Shown: positions 1 through 9,327 of the stretch, piece after piece
Numbering within the stretch: the stretch's first letter is position 1
Layout: every line of letters starts with the position of its first letter
From: Bordetella genomosp. 4
GTDB lineage: Bacteria; Pseudomonadota; Gammaproteobacteria; Burkholderiales; Burkholderiaceae_B
Direction: 5' to 3'
Length of the DNA: 64,000 bases
Assembly: GCF_002261185.1 (NCBI RefSeq)
Contig: NZ_NEVQ01000021.1
Span: forward strand, 172,888 to 236,887
Notes under the pieces: model-generated
The model's input: the letters and a program-made list of their open reading frames with translations, nothing else
Databases searched by the model: none
Told to the model about the DNA's origin: nothing
Program-made: the position numbers and the translations under genes

Positions 1-12
1 CTGCCACACCGT

Positions 13-1437
13 TCAATTGATCAGCGTCACTCTCGTCTGCACATTGGTGTATTCCTGCAGCCCCTCCATGGCGTTCTCCACACCGATTCCAGACTGCTTC
101 TGTCCGCCGAATGGCGCGTTCGGCGACATCACATGTATGTGATTGACCCAGACCATTCCTGTTTGCAGACGCCCCGCGATCTCGTAGGCCAAGTTTTGAT
201 CCCGGCTCCAGACGGAACCTCCCAAACCATAATCGCTATCGTTGGCGCGACGCACCACCTCATCAATGTCGCGGTATTTCAATAGCGGCAACACGGGGCC
301 GAATGCCTCCTCTATCACGGACCGTGAGTCATCCGGCGGATTATCCAGAATGCACACCGGGATGAAGTATCCCTTGCCCTCGGGCACACTGCCTCCCAGC
401 AAAAACTTCACACCGGTGCGGTGCGCATCTGCGATCAGATCTTTTACCCGTTCATACTGCATGCGATTCTGAATCGGGCCCAAACCAACGCCAGGCGCGG
501 CACCGTTGCCCATTTCGACGGTACGCGCGTAGGCCACAAGCTCGCGGCTGAAATCGTCGTAGATGCTTTCATGCACATACATGCGTTTCGTCGCCAGGCA
601 ATACTGCGAGCTATTGCGAAATGCGCCCCAGAACAAAGCGCGTGCGGTCTGCGCCACATCGACATCCGGCAAGACGATGGCTGCGTCATTTCCGCCGAGC
701 TCCAGGGTAATTCTCTTGAGCCTGCTGGATGCGCTTTGCATAACGCGGCGCCCGGTAGCGGTCGACCCCGTAAAGCCTATTTTGTCGATGCCAGGATGCT
801 CGGTCAGCCATGGCCCCAAACGATCGGAGCCACTGACTACGTTCAACACACCGGGCGGCAACACATCGCGAAACAGCTCACCCATTTTGAGCGATGTCAG
901 CGGTGTGAATGGCGAGGGTTTCAATACCACGGTATTGCCTGCCAATAACGCGGGCGCGACCTTCCAGATGGCCAGCGTCATGGGAAAGTTCCACGGTGCG
1001 ATGGCGGCCACCACACCGATGGGAACATGGTGCGTCTCAAAAAGATGTCCCGCACCGTCATCATGCCGCGACACAGGTAAGGTTCGTTTCGCGTATTCGC
1101 GCAGCCAATGCACGCAGCGGCCCACTTCGGCCTTGGCATCGGCGTGAGGCTTGCCCTGTTCACGCGTCAACAGACGCATGAAGTCGTCCGTATGCGATGC
1201 CAGCAAATCGGCCATCGCATCCAGCGAGTGCTGCCGCCGGGCTAGCGGCAGCGCTGCCCATGAGGCTTGTGCCCGCCGCGCTGCGGCGACTGCGTCATTC
1301 AGTTGATCCAGCGAGGCATCCGGTACACGCGCGATGCACTCTTCTGTTGCAGGATTCAGCACATCCATGCTTTCTGATGACAGCGTCGCGCGGCCATCAA
1401 TGGTCATGGTGTAATTCGAATCGAAACTCAGGGTCAT
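13..1437 (-). CDS. NAD(P)-dependent aldehyde dehydrogenase
   Basis: A full-length soluble aldehyde dehydrogenase of 474 residues that oxidises an aldehyde to the acid. Class motifs are visible: APWNFP with the oxyanion Asn at about residue 150, a cofactor-binding Lys near 173, FTGST at 222-226, the general base Glu in LELGG near 246, and the nucleophile Cys in SSQYCLATKR near 280. Its ATG overlaps the TGA of the upstream alcohol dehydrogenase gene by 4 bases (ATGA), so the two are translationally coupled. They probably act in series, alcohol to aldehyde to acid. A second in-frame ATG lies 10 codons in, but the ATGA overlap favours the first. The substrate cannot be read from the sequence. The stop lies 12 bases from the window edge, so any further operon member would be outside. 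Confidence 0.9.
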   Translation of the reverse strand: MTLSFDSNYTMTIDGRATLSSESMDVLNPATEECIARVPDASLDQLNDAVAAARRAQASWAALPLARRQHSLDAMADLLASHTDDFMRLLTREQGKPHADAKAEVGRCVHWLREYAKRTLPVSRHDDGAGHLFETHHVPIGVVAAIAPWNFPMTLAIWKVAPALLAGNTVVLKPSPFTPLTSLKMGELFRDVLPPGVLNVVSGSDRLGPWLTEHPGIDKIGFTGSTATGRRVMQSASSRLKRITLELGGNDAAIVLPDVDVAQTARALFWGAFRNSSQYCLATKRMYVHESIYDDFSRELVAYARTVEMGNGAAPGVGLGPIQNRMQYERVKDLIADAHRTGVKFLLGGSVPEGKGYFIPVCILDNPPDDSRSVIEEAFGPVLPLLKYRDIDEVVRRANDSDYGLGGSVWSRDQNLAYEIAGRLQTGMVWVNHIHVMSPNAPFGGQKQSGIGVENAMEGLQEYTNVQTRVTLIN

Positions 1438-2519
1438 GATGCTACCGTCGCTGAATCATTCATGGTGGGGCAAAGAATCAAACGTCCCACCACGCGCCCT
1501 TGCGACAAGTCCTGCAACGCACTGGCCGCGTCGTCCAGGCAACGGCAGGATGTCGGAATCAAGGTCGGCTGTTGCTCCCGCACCAGACGCATCAACGACT
1601 GCAGTTCGCCCAGATTGCCGATATAGGAACCTTGGACCGTCGCCGCGCGCATGGGCAGCAAGGCCGACGACAGCGTCAGTTCGCCGCCAAACAATCCCAC
1701 GACAATCAACTGGCCGCCTTTGGCCAGCAGATCCAGCCCCTGTTGCACCGTCGTGCCGTGGCCAACGCAATCAATCACAGCCCATACGGGACCGCCTGCA
1801 GCGGCGCGTATCTGGTCCAACGCATCCGGCGCTCCGGCATCCACTGCACATGTCGCGCCTGCGGCGAGTGCCGCGCCGCGCCGTTTACCGTCTGGCTCCA
1901 GCACAATCACACTGGTGCAGCCCATCGCACGCAGCAAGGTGACGCACATCAATCCGAGCCCGCCAGCACCGATCACCAGCACCGCCTCTTGCGCCAGCAC
2001 GTCGCGATCGATTTTGTTGATGGCACTGTAGGTCGTCAAACCCGAACATGCATACGGCGCGGCCTGCTCGGGGGTCAATGTGCCGATATCCACGAGATAA
2101 CGCGAGTGCGGCACCAGCAGATGATCGCTGTAGCCGCCGGCCCGGAATATGCCTAGAAAACGCGGTTGCGTGCACAGGTTTTCTCGGCCCCGCAAACATA
2201 CCCGGCATTGTCCGCAACCTATCCACGGATAGACCAGCCGGCGATCGCCCGGCCGGACATCGGTCACATCGGGTCCAACGGCGACCACCTCACCCACCGT
2301 CTCGTGGCCCAGCGTCAACGGTAGACCAACGCCACGATCGGCCATGCTCAACCGCTTGCCGCCACCGAGATCGTAAGAACCTTCCCATGTGTGAATATCG
2401 GTATGGCAGACGCCGGCGGCCAACACGCGCAACAGCACCTCATTGCCCTGCGGTTGCGGCGTCGCGCGCTCAATGCGCTGCAACGGTTGTCCAAAGGCCA
2501 CCACATCCTGGCTGATCAT
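1434..2519 (-). CDS. Zinc-dependent medium-chain alcohol dehydrogenase
   Basis: An MDR-family alcohol dehydrogenase of 361 residues that oxidises an alcohol with NAD(P). Catalytic zinc ligands are Cys38 and the GHE motif at 71-73. The structural zinc lobe has four cysteines at about 102, 105, 108 and 116 (pattern GCGQCRVCLRGRENLC). A Rossmann motif VIGAGGLG follows in the second half. The gene sits between the binding-protein gene upstream (14-base gap) and the aldehyde dehydrogenase downstream (4-base overlap). The three probably form one operon for uptake or sensing of an alcohol and its two-step oxidation. The substrate is unknown. Confidence 0.9.
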   Translation of the reverse strand: MISQDVVAFGQPLQRIERATPQPQGNEVLLRVLAAGVCHTDIHTWEGSYDLGGGKRLSMADRGVGLPLTLGHETVGEVVAVGPDVTDVRPGDRRLVYPWIGCGQCRVCLRGRENLCTQPRFLGIFRAGGYSDHLLVPHSRYLVDIGTLTPEQAAPYACSGLTTYSAINKIDRDVLAQEAVLVIGAGGLGLMCVTLLRAMGCTSVIVLEPDGKRRGAALAAGATCAVDAGAPDALDQIRAAAGGPVWAVIDCVGHGTTVQQGLDLLAKGGQLIVVGLFGGELTLSSALLPMRAATVQGSYIGNLGELQSLMRLVREQQPTLIPTSCRCLDDAASALQDLSQGRVVGRLILCPTMNDSATVAS

Positions 2520-2532
2520 GTCTGTCCTCCTG

Positions 2533-3744
2533 TTATTTCGCCAACGGGCAAGCGCCCTGATTCAGCGGTCGAAACGCCACATCCCCGGGAATCACACCGA
2601 TCTGCTTGTACAGATCCCATTCATTTTTCGACTCGGCAGGCGTTTTCACCTGGAACAAGTACATATCGCGCACCACGCGTCCGTCAGTGCGCAGCTTGCC
2701 GTCACGCGTCATGAAATCATTGATGGGTGTCTCGCGCATCTTGGCCATCACGGCGTCGGAATCCTTGGTCCCGGCGGCCTGGACAGCCTTGAGATAATGC
2801 ATCACTGCACCATACGTGCCAGCCTGTGTCATCGTCGGCTTACGTCCGACTTTATCCTGAAAACGTTGGGACCATTGGCGCGTCGCATCGCTCTGATCCC
2901 AGTAGAAGGCCTCGGTCAAGAGCAGGCCCTGTCCCAATTCCAACCCGATCGATTTCACGTCCGAGAAAAACGCCAGCAACGCCACCAGCCGCTGCTTGCT
3001 GTCGCCACGTCCAACGCCGAACTCGGCGGCCTGCTTGATCGCATTGATCAGATCCCCGCCTCCTAGTGCCAGCCCCACAATGCCTGCGTTCGAAGCCTGC
3101 GCCTGCAACAGATAGGAACTGAAATCCGGCGAGTTCAACGGCGAACGCACGGCGCCTACCACTTTGCCTCCACCCCGTTCAATCACCGCGCTGGCGTCGG
3201 CCTGCAGGGCATTCCCAAACGCATAATCGGCGGTGATGAAATACCACTGTTTACCGCCTTGGCGAGTGACCTCTGCGCCCGTGCCGCTGGCCAAGGCATA
3301 GGTATCGTATGTCCAGTGCACGGTATAGGGCGAACATGCTTTGCCCGTCAGATCCGAGGTGGACGCACTGGTGACCATGATGATTTTCTTTTTCTCGCGC
3401 CCGACCTCGCTGACGGCCAAGGCGGTCGCCGACGTAGGCAGATCGGTGATCATGTCCACGCCATCCTGATCGAACCAGCGGCGCGCCGCCGCGCTGGAGA
3501 CGTCCACCTTGTTCTGGCCGTCGATGTAGACCAGCTCGATAGGCTTGCCCAGCACTTGGCCGCCAAAATCCGCGACCGCCATGCGCGCGGCCTCGACCAG
3601 GCCGCTGCCGCCGATATTCGAATATACCGAACTCATGTCGGTCAATACGCCGATTTTGACCGGCGCCTGTGCGGGCGCAGACCAGGCCGCAGCGCAGTAG
3701 AACATCAGGCCGGACAACGCCAGCATCGCCTTGGAAGTTTTCAC
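2533..3744 (-). CDS. ABC transporter substrate-binding protein, Leu/Ile/Val-binding type
   Basis: A periplasmic type I binding protein of 403 residues. It has a Sec signal peptide (MKTSKAML, hydrophobic stretch, cleavage near AWSAPAQA) followed by a typical start of the LivK-like fold (VKIGVLTDMSSVYSNIGGSG). The family is known to bind amino acids, aromatic acids, amides and short polar compounds. No LivHMGF permease or ATPase genes are nearby, so it must share an ABC core encoded elsewhere, or serve as a sensor. It is the first gene of the adh-aldH operon and is divergent from the LAL regulator at 3924, which is the likely activator. The ligand cannot be deduced. Confidence 0.85.
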   Translation of the reverse strand: MKTSKAMLALSGLMFYCAAAWSAPAQAPVKIGVLTDMSSVYSNIGGSGLVEAARMAVADFGGQVLGKPIELVYIDGQNKVDVSSAAARRWFDQDGVDMITDLPTSATALAVSEVGREKKKIIMVTSASTSDLTGKACSPYTVHWTYDTYALASGTGAEVTRQGGKQWYFITADYAFGNALQADASAVIERGGGKVVGAVRSPLNSPDFSSYLLQAQASNAGIVGLALGGGDLINAIKQAAEFGVGRGDSKQRLVALLAFFSDVKSIGLELGQGLLLTEAFYWDQSDATRQWSQRFQDKVGRKPTMTQAGTYGAVMHYLKAVQAAGTKDSDAVMAKMRETPINDFMTRDGKLRTDGRVVRDMYLFQVKTPAESKNEWDLYKQIGVIPGDVAFRPLNQGACPLAK

Positions 3745-3826
3745 GAGTTGTCTCCGATCATTATTTTTTCAGGCGCAATGCGGGTACACGCCATTGCCCT
3801 GTACAGGTTCTTTTTGTATCTTAGGG

Positions 3827-3885
3827 ACCCGTTTTGCGTCTTCGTCCGAACGGGTGATTTTTCGGCAAGACCCGGGTTTACCCGA
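3827..3885. promoter_or_regulatory. Cluster of ACCCG half-sites between the adh operon and the LAL activator
   Basis: In the 179-base divergent intergenic region, the pentamer ACCCG or its complement recurs: ACCCGTT at 3827-3833, its inverted copy AACGGGT at 3849-3855, the palindrome ACCCGGGT at 3870-3877, and ACCCG at 3880-3884. MalT-type activators bind short asymmetric half-sites in varied orientations, so these are plausible contact sites for the product of the adjacent gene. This is inference from position and repetition only. Confidence 0.35.
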
Positions 3886-3923
3886 TCCCTATCCTCACGT
3901 CTTCGTTTCCAATACAGGTCGTT

Positions 3924-6683
3924 ATGCAGTTACCCGCCACGCTGCAGACCACCTTGGTCAGCGGCAAACTGAATGCCCCTGTGGTGTCTGCTCATCACGT
4001 GACGCGGCATGCGTTGCGCGAACAGATATGTCAGCACGCACCGGGGAAAGTGGTGTTGCTGCGCGGCCCGGCAGGGTATGGCAAGACCTCATTGCTGGCG
4101 CAATGCCGCGACCAGATGCTGAGCGCATCGACGTCCGTCACCTGGTTGACCCTGGACAGCGCGGACAACGATGCAGTTCGTTTTTTGCACTGCCTGGGCA
4201 TGGCCCTGCAAAAGCTGGCGCCACCCCAGGATCAGACATCGATGAAGACGGGTGTGCCGGCGCGCGGCCCAGCAACGGATGTGAGGAATTTTTCTCGTCC
4301 TCCGCATACCGACATCCTTGAACTGGCTCTCGCCGTCAAAGCGCACATTGCCTCGCTGGCGCATCCATTCGCCTTGTTTCTGGATGATTTTGAATCCATT
4401 ACCGAACGCAGCGTGCTGGACCTGGTTCAGGATCTGATCGCGGATTTGCCGCATCATGGCAGCCTGCTCATCGGCACGCGGCATGTGCCCGCGCTCCATC
4501 TTGGCCGACTGCGCAGCCGCGGCAAACTGCTGGAGATCAACGCGGCACAATTGTGTTTTTCACACGAGGAGACGGCCAGTCTGTTCGCCGGCATGCAGCA
4601 GCCCTTGCTCCCCGCGGATATTGATCAGCTGCATCGCAAAACAGAGGGCTGGATTGCCGCGCTATGGCTGGTGTCCTTGTCGCTGCCCCGGCATGCAGAC
4701 CCTAGCGCCTTTGTCGCGCGATTTTCCGGTACCGAGCAATCCATCGCAGAATACCTGGCACAGGACGTCCTGGCAGGGCTGCCTGAAGAAGCACGCCATT
4801 TCCTGCTGCGCACCAGCATCCTGAAGCGATTGAACGCACCGCTGTGCCGAGCCCTGCTGCCAGACCTGCCATGCGAAACCTTGCTTGCGCAGTTGGAAAG
4901 CACGCATTTGCTGCTGGGCAGCGATGCTCTCGATGACCACAGTTATCGCTATCACAGCCTATTTGCCGCGTATTTACAGGCGCAATTGCGCGCCGCAGCT
5001 CCCACGGAGATCACCACGCTGCATCGGCGCGCATCGGCCTGGTTTTTACAGCAGAATCGCCCCGTCCCTGCTATCGATCATGCCATCGACGGCGGAGATT
5101 TCCAGCTCGCGATCGACCTTTTGCAAACCCATGCGGCCCGCCTCGCAGCGGAGGGCCGTATGGGCCTGCTGGCCCGCTGGTTCAATCAGATTCCACCGAC
5201 CGCGCTTGCCACGCAACCTGTTCTGCAGGCCCTGCAGATCTGGGCCACGTGCATGACGCGCGGGCCGAGCGAAGCCAGCCTGCTGATGACCGAACTGAAA
5301 CTCGCTGACCACAACGATCCCGCGGTGCAACGGCATGTGCGCACGCTGCGTCCGCTGCTGCTGTCCATGATGGACTGTCATGAACAAGCCTACGAGATCG
5401 GCATGCCCAGCATTGCAGCCTTGCAAGACAAGCTCTCCTTTGCGGAAACCGCCTTGCTCAACGCGATGGCCAATGTTGCAGCCGTACTCGGACGCTATCA
5501 GGAAGCCCGCCGTTGGCTGGACACGGCACGGCGTGCCCAGGGCGTTGCCGCCAGCCGTTTCAATCACATGTATTCCGAAGCCGTCGAGGGCATCATCGAT
5601 CTGCAGGAAGGACGCCTGCGCCAGGCAGGCGCGCGTTTTCTGACTGCGGTGCATGCCACGCATCGCGACATGCCAGGCCCGGTCGGCGGCAACGCATGGG
5701 CGGGCGTGCTGTATGCCGCCTGGGTCTACGAAACAGGAGACCTCGCGCAAGCCTCACGTTTGCTGGCCGTCTATGTTCCCTTGGGCCGAGACGTTGCCCT
5801 GCCCGATCACATGATCCTGGGCTACGTCATGCTATCGCGCATCGCATTCCTGAATGGAGATACTGACCGCACGTTTTACCTGTTGGGCGAACTGGAATAC
5901 CTCGGACACCAAAGGCGCCTGCCGCGCATCGCGGCCAGCGCTCGAGTTGAACGGGCGCGGTTCCTGCTGCTGCAAGGCCACAGCAGCGCCGCACGCGATG
6001 AACTGCTGCGCGCCGAGGATGATGACCTGTGGCAACGCGTAGAACGCCTACGCCTGCCCGCCAATGATCTGCTTTATCCGCGGCTGGGAAAACTGCGCTG
6101 GGCCTGTTATGCCGGCAATCATAGCGACCTGCAGTGGGCGATCGCCGAGCTGGAACGCGACACTGCCGCTGCGATTGAGGCTCGCAGATATCGCCGGGCG
6201 TTCAAGATGCGCCTGCTGACAGCGGTCGCCTACGAAAGACTGGGACAAGACAGCAAAGCCTACACCTTGCTGACGCAAGTTTTGCAAATCGCCGTCAACG
6301 AGGATCTGTGCCGTGTCATCGCCGACGAAAGAGCCGCCGTCGCTGAACTGCTCACACGATTTCACGCTGCACCGGCAGGCCAGCGCTGGCTGACGGAGGA
6401 GCCAGGAGCAGGAGCGTGGCTGCAGAAATACCAACAGCGAACCGGCCTGAGCCTTGCTCCTCAGGCGGCAACGACGCCCGTCGTTCTGGCAGACCCGCTA
6501 ACCACCAAAGAAACGCGTGTGCTGGAACTGCTGGCCGAAGGCCACTCCAATATTTCCATCGCGCGCAAGCTGTTCGTGTCGGAAAATACCGTGCGCACGC
6601 ACCTGCGTAATTTGAACATCAAGCTGCAGGCGGCCAATCGCACTCAGGCCGTGGCACAGGCGCGCAAGGCTGGACTGCTATAG
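3924..6683 (+). CDS. MalT-like (LAL family) LuxR-type transcriptional activator
   Basis: A large STAND-type regulator of 919 residues, the usual LAL length. A P-loop GPAGYGKTS lies at residues 48-56, followed by a winged-helix/ATPase region, then a long alpha-helical TPR-like sensor region. A C-terminal LuxR helix-turn-helix covers about residues 855-915 (LTTKETRVLELLAEG, NTVRTHLRNL). Such proteins (MalT, AlkS) activate catabolic operons when they bind a small inducer and ATP. It is divergent from the binding protein-alcohol dehydrogenase-aldehyde dehydrogenase operon, which is the likely target. Convergent with the kinase gene at 6755. The inducer is unknown. Confidence 0.88.
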   Translation: MQLPATLQTTLVSGKLNAPVVSAHHVTRHALREQICQHAPGKVVLLRGPAGYGKTSLLAQCRDQMLSASTSVTWLTLDSADNDAVRFLHCLGMALQKLAPPQDQTSMKTGVPARGPATDVRNFSRPPHTDILELALAVKAHIASLAHPFALFLDDFESITERSVLDLVQDLIADLPHHGSLLIGTRHVPALHLGRLRSRGKLLEINAAQLCFSHEETASLFAGMQQPLLPADIDQLHRKTEGWIAALWLVSLSLPRHADPSAFVARFSGTEQSIAEYLAQDVLAGLPEEARHFLLRTSILKRLNAPLCRALLPDLPCETLLAQLESTHLLLGSDALDDHSYRYHSLFAAYLQAQLRAAAPTEITTLHRRASAWFLQQNRPVPAIDHAIDGGDFQLAIDLLQTHAARLAAEGRMGLLARWFNQIPPTALATQPVLQALQIWATCMTRGPSEASLLMTELKLADHNDPAVQRHVRTLRPLLLSMMDCHEQAYEIGMPSIAALQDKLSFAETALLNAMANVAAVLGRYQEARRWLDTARRAQGVAASRFNHMYSEAVEGIIDLQEGRLRQAGARFLTAVHATHRDMPGPVGGNAWAGVLYAAWVYETGDLAQASRLLAVYVPLGRDVALPDHMILGYVMLSRIAFLNGDTDRTFYLLGELEYLGHQRRLPRIAASARVERARFLLLQGHSSAARDELLRAEDDDLWQRVERLRLPANDLLYPRLGKLRWACYAGNHSDLQWAIAELERDTAAAIEARRYRRAFKMRLLTAVAYERLGQDSKAYTLLTQVLQIAVNEDLCRVIADERAAVAELLTRFHAAPAGQRWLTEEPGAGAWLQKYQQRTGLSLAPQAATTPVVLADPLTTKETRVLELLAEGHSNISIARKLFVSENTVRTHLRNLNIKLQAANRTQAVAQARKAGLL

Positions 6684-6732
6684 GCACCATGCATCAAATG
6701 CGATAGCGCAACGCGCGCGCCATAGGAGTCAT

Positions 6733-6764
6733 GGGCACGTGACCGGCAAACGGGTCACGCGCCC
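6733..6764. terminator. Hairpin between convergent LAL and kinase genes
   Basis: GGGC-A-CGTGACC at 6733-6744 pairs with GGTCACG-C-GCCC at 6753-6764, giving 11 base pairs with one A/C mismatch and a loop of 8 bases. It lies in the 71-base convergent gap and includes the stop codon of the kinase gene. There is no T-run on either side, so it may act as a weak bidirectional terminator or an mRNA end stabiliser. Confidence 0.4.
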
Positions 6765-8056
6765 GCCAGGAACCGTTCGAACAGATCTTCCGTGCCCATT
6801 TGCCCGCCTTTGAGCATGACCTCCATGCCCTCGAATTCAGGCACGTCGCTGTGCAAGCGACATAGCGCCACGCCTGGCTGGACACGGGCGATGTGGGACA
6901 GGCCCCATGCATCGAGAGCCTGCATTGCAAGGCTGGAGCTGTCGCCACCTGCTACGCCCAGACGCTTTACAGGCGCACGGCGCAACACCGCATCCAGCAA
7001 GCGGCCGCCCGCAGTGGCCAGGGCCTGGCTTTGTACGCCGGCGGTCCGCTGGCCGTGAGCATTGTCCATCCAGGCCAGGACATGCTGGCCTTCGCGCAGC
7101 AGGTTGGCGAGTTCGGCCACGACGGCGGCTTGATAAACGGCGTCCTCACTGGCCAGCCGCAGCGGGTCCAAACGGATCTTTCGATACGAGGTGGCAGCCT
7201 GGACTTGTCTGGCCGTCATGGGCGATAAGCTGCCTGCCAATAACAGCACGGGCCCTTGCGCGGCAGCAAAAGAATCGTGCGCGGTATGTTGCCCGGCACC
7301 GCCCCATTGCGTCCCGAGGGCTTCGACCACACTGCTGGCGCCAACCGCCAACAAGGACTCAGTCGCAGAGGCCTGCGCCAACACGGTGCCGATGGCCGTC
7401 AGATGTTGAGGTTCTGCGACATCGAACAGCATCGCATCAGCGCCGTTATCCCATGCGGAGAACAGACGGGCAGCGATGGCATCGACGCCTTGCGCATACG
7501 TGCGCATGTCCACGCTCTCTACGCGCCCGGCTCCCAACGTTGCGAAATGACGCCGCAGATCAGCCTCATGCATGGGCGTGACAGGATGCTGGCTCATCGT
7601 CGGGTGACGGTCAATGCGATAAACCTCGCCATCCGCTGCCGCGTAGAGCTGCCCAAACACGCAATAGCGGCCCAGGCTGGGCTGGCCGCCGATGATGAAC
7701 GGCTTGCTCTGATCGACGGCCTGACCCAATGTTTCCATGGCGACGGCGATGTTGCCGACAGCCGAGGCGCTATCGAACGTCGAGCACACTTTGTAGTGCA
7801 CGACACGCGGCTTTAGCGTTTGGAAAAACTCGGCGACCGGCTGCAGTTCCGCACGCATGGCATCCGGCGCCATTGCACGCGTAGCGCCCGCGATGCCTAG
7901 GCAATCCAGTGGACCGACGCGTTGCAGTTGCGCCGCAGTCGGCACACCAAAGAACAACAGACTGCGTAACCCCATCCGCGTCGCCGTCGCCAGCGCGTCG
8001 GTAGCCCCCGTGAAATCATCGCCGTAATACGCCAGGCGAGGCGAGATGACGCTCAT
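6755..8056 (-). CDS. Four-carbon acid sugar kinase family protein (DUF1537; OiaK/OtnK/DtnK type)
   Basis: A 433-residue cytosolic kinase with the two-domain DUF1537 layout: N-terminal YYGDDFTGATDALATA, characteristic of the family, and a C-terminal nucleotide-binding domain with GVAGGDSSSLAMQ and LKGGQMGTEDLF. Known members phosphorylate sugar acids such as 3-oxo-tetronate, D-threonate and 3-oxo-isoapionate. The gene overlaps the RuBisCO-like gene by 4 bases. This is the context known for OiaK, which makes 3-oxo-isoapionate 4-phosphate for the RuBisCO-like decarboxylase OiaX in D-apiose catabolism. The usual apiose genes (apsD, apnL, lerI, derI) are not in the window, so the actual substrate is left open. 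Confidence 0.85.
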   Translation of the reverse strand: MSVISPRLAYYGDDFTGATDALATATRMGLRSLLFFGVPTAAQLQRVGPLDCLGIAGATRAMAPDAMRAELQPVAEFFQTLKPRVVHYKVCSTFDSASAVGNIAVAMETLGQAVDQSKPFIIGGQPSLGRYCVFGQLYAAADGEVYRIDRHPTMSQHPVTPMHEADLRRHFATLGAGRVESVDMRTYAQGVDAIAARLFSAWDNGADAMLFDVAEPQHLTAIGTVLAQASATESLLAVGASSVVEALGTQWGGAGQHTAHDSFAAAQGPVLLLAGSLSPMTARQVQAATSYRKIRLDPLRLASEDAVYQAAVVAELANLLREGQHVLAWMDNAHGQRTAGVQSQALATAGGRLLDAVLRRAPVKRLGVAGGDSSSLAMQALDAWGLSHIARVQPGVALCRLHSDVPEFEGMEVMLKGGQMGTEDLFERFLAGA

Positions 8057-9327
8057 TTTGATCCGAAGAACGCCAGGGCTCTGGCGAGTTCGGGAGCCTG
8101 GCGCGCATAGTCCGCCAGGTCCTCGCCCGCACGCACGGCCTGCCAGGCCTGACGAATGCTCGTCACACCCGCAGCGGGGCCGTCGGGATGCGCCAGGATG
8201 CCGCCGCCTGCCATGAACAACAAGTCATCGCGTCCAATCGCAGCCCAGGTCGCCGGCACGGTGCCTGCCCACTGCCCCGAAGAAAACGCCGGCATCACGA
8301 CATCGTCTTGCTTCAATCGCTCTGCCAACGGGGTATAGCTATCGCGCGCGCCCGAGATGACCTCCTCGTCCGCCTGCGAGAATTTTCCCTGCAAGCCGTG
8401 CACATGCATGTGATCGACGCCCGCCAGACGCCACAGCGTCTGATAAGCCTGATAGCCTATGCCCAGCAACGGATGCCGCGACAAGGCGCCAAATCCATTG
8501 CGATGGCCATGCAGTGCCAATGGCGTATGACGACGCAGGCTTTGAATAGCGGAATACCCGCAGGCATTCAAACTCGCCATCACGCAGGTGCCGCCCTCGC
8601 GCTCGACCAGATCGGCGTGACGGCGCATCGCATCGGTTTCGTCGGTGATGTTGAACGCCACCATGACTTTCTTGCCAGTGCGCTCGGCATGCTCGCGCAC
8701 GACCCGCATCACGGCCGGCACGCGTTGCGCCAATGGCGCATGCTCCGGGTCCGCACAAACCTCATCATCCTTGATGAAATCGACGCCTGCCGCGCACAAC
8801 TGCGCAACCAGCTCCGCAATCTGCGGCGCAGTCAGCCCCACGTTGGGCTTGATGATCGTACCGACCAGCGCGCCTTGCGGCACGCCAGTTGCACGGCGCG
8901 TACCGGCAATGCCAACACGCGGAAAATCGAACCGCTCTCGATACGAGGCCGGGACATGCAGTGTCTCCAGCCGCAGGCCGGTGACCTCGCCCAAGTCATA
9001 CAGATTGCCCGCGACCGTACTGGCCAGTGTGGGCAGGTTGGCGCCGATATTCGCCGGAGGAAAGGCGATATCGATACGCGCGCGCCGCCACGGCCCCGGC
9101 TGACGGCGACGCTCCAGCCACGCATTGGGCAGACTGGGCGCATCGACCTCGTCCAGCATCTGCACCGACGTGACAGTCGCGCGAGCACGCGCGCGCAGAT
9201 CGTCCGTCTCGCCCGCGACACGCGTAAACGTGCCGCTGGACTGTTCGCCCGCCATCACCTCGGCAACCGCCGCGGGATCCAGCGGTGTCTCGATGACGTA
9301 GCTGGCCAGGATGCGGTCACCGCTCAT
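8053..9327 (-). CDS. RuBisCO-like protein (form IV), probably a sugar-acid phosphate decarboxylase or isomerase
   Basis: A 424-residue RuBisCO large-chain-fold protein. Several active-site elements are preserved: KPNVGL (Lys at about 160), the metal site GVDFIKDDE with the carbamylatable Lys near 186 and acidic ligands at 188-189, LHGHR near 272-276 in place of the RuBisCO HRAMH, loop-6 Lys in HGLQGKF near 315, and a phosphate-binding MAGGGI near the C-terminus. It therefore looks catalytically competent, unlike some RLPs that lose the lysine. Flanked by 4-base overlaps with the DUF1537 kinase downstream and the VOC gene upstream, it should act on that kinase's product. OiaX (3-oxo-isoapionate-4-phosphate decarboxylase) is the closest known precedent. 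Other RLPs act in methionine salvage or on tetritol phosphates. Confidence 0.88.
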   Translation of the reverse strand: MSGDRILASYVIETPLDPAAVAEVMAGEQSSGTFTRVAGETDDLRARARATVTSVQMLDEVDAPSLPNAWLERRRQPGPWRRARIDIAFPPANIGANLPTLASTVAGNLYDLGEVTGLRLETLHVPASYRERFDFPRVGIAGTRRATGVPQGALVGTIIKPNVGLTAPQIAELVAQLCAAGVDFIKDDEVCADPEHAPLAQRVPAVMRVVREHAERTGKKVMVAFNITDETDAMRRHADLVEREGGTCVMASLNACGYSAIQSLRRHTPLALHGHRNGFGALSRHPLLGIGYQAYQTLWRLAGVDHMHVHGLQGKFSQADEEVISGARDSYTPLAERLKQDDVVMPAFSSGQWAGTVPATWAAIGRDDLLFMAGGGILAHPDGPAAGVTSIRQAWQAVRAGEDLADYARQAPELARALAFFGSK

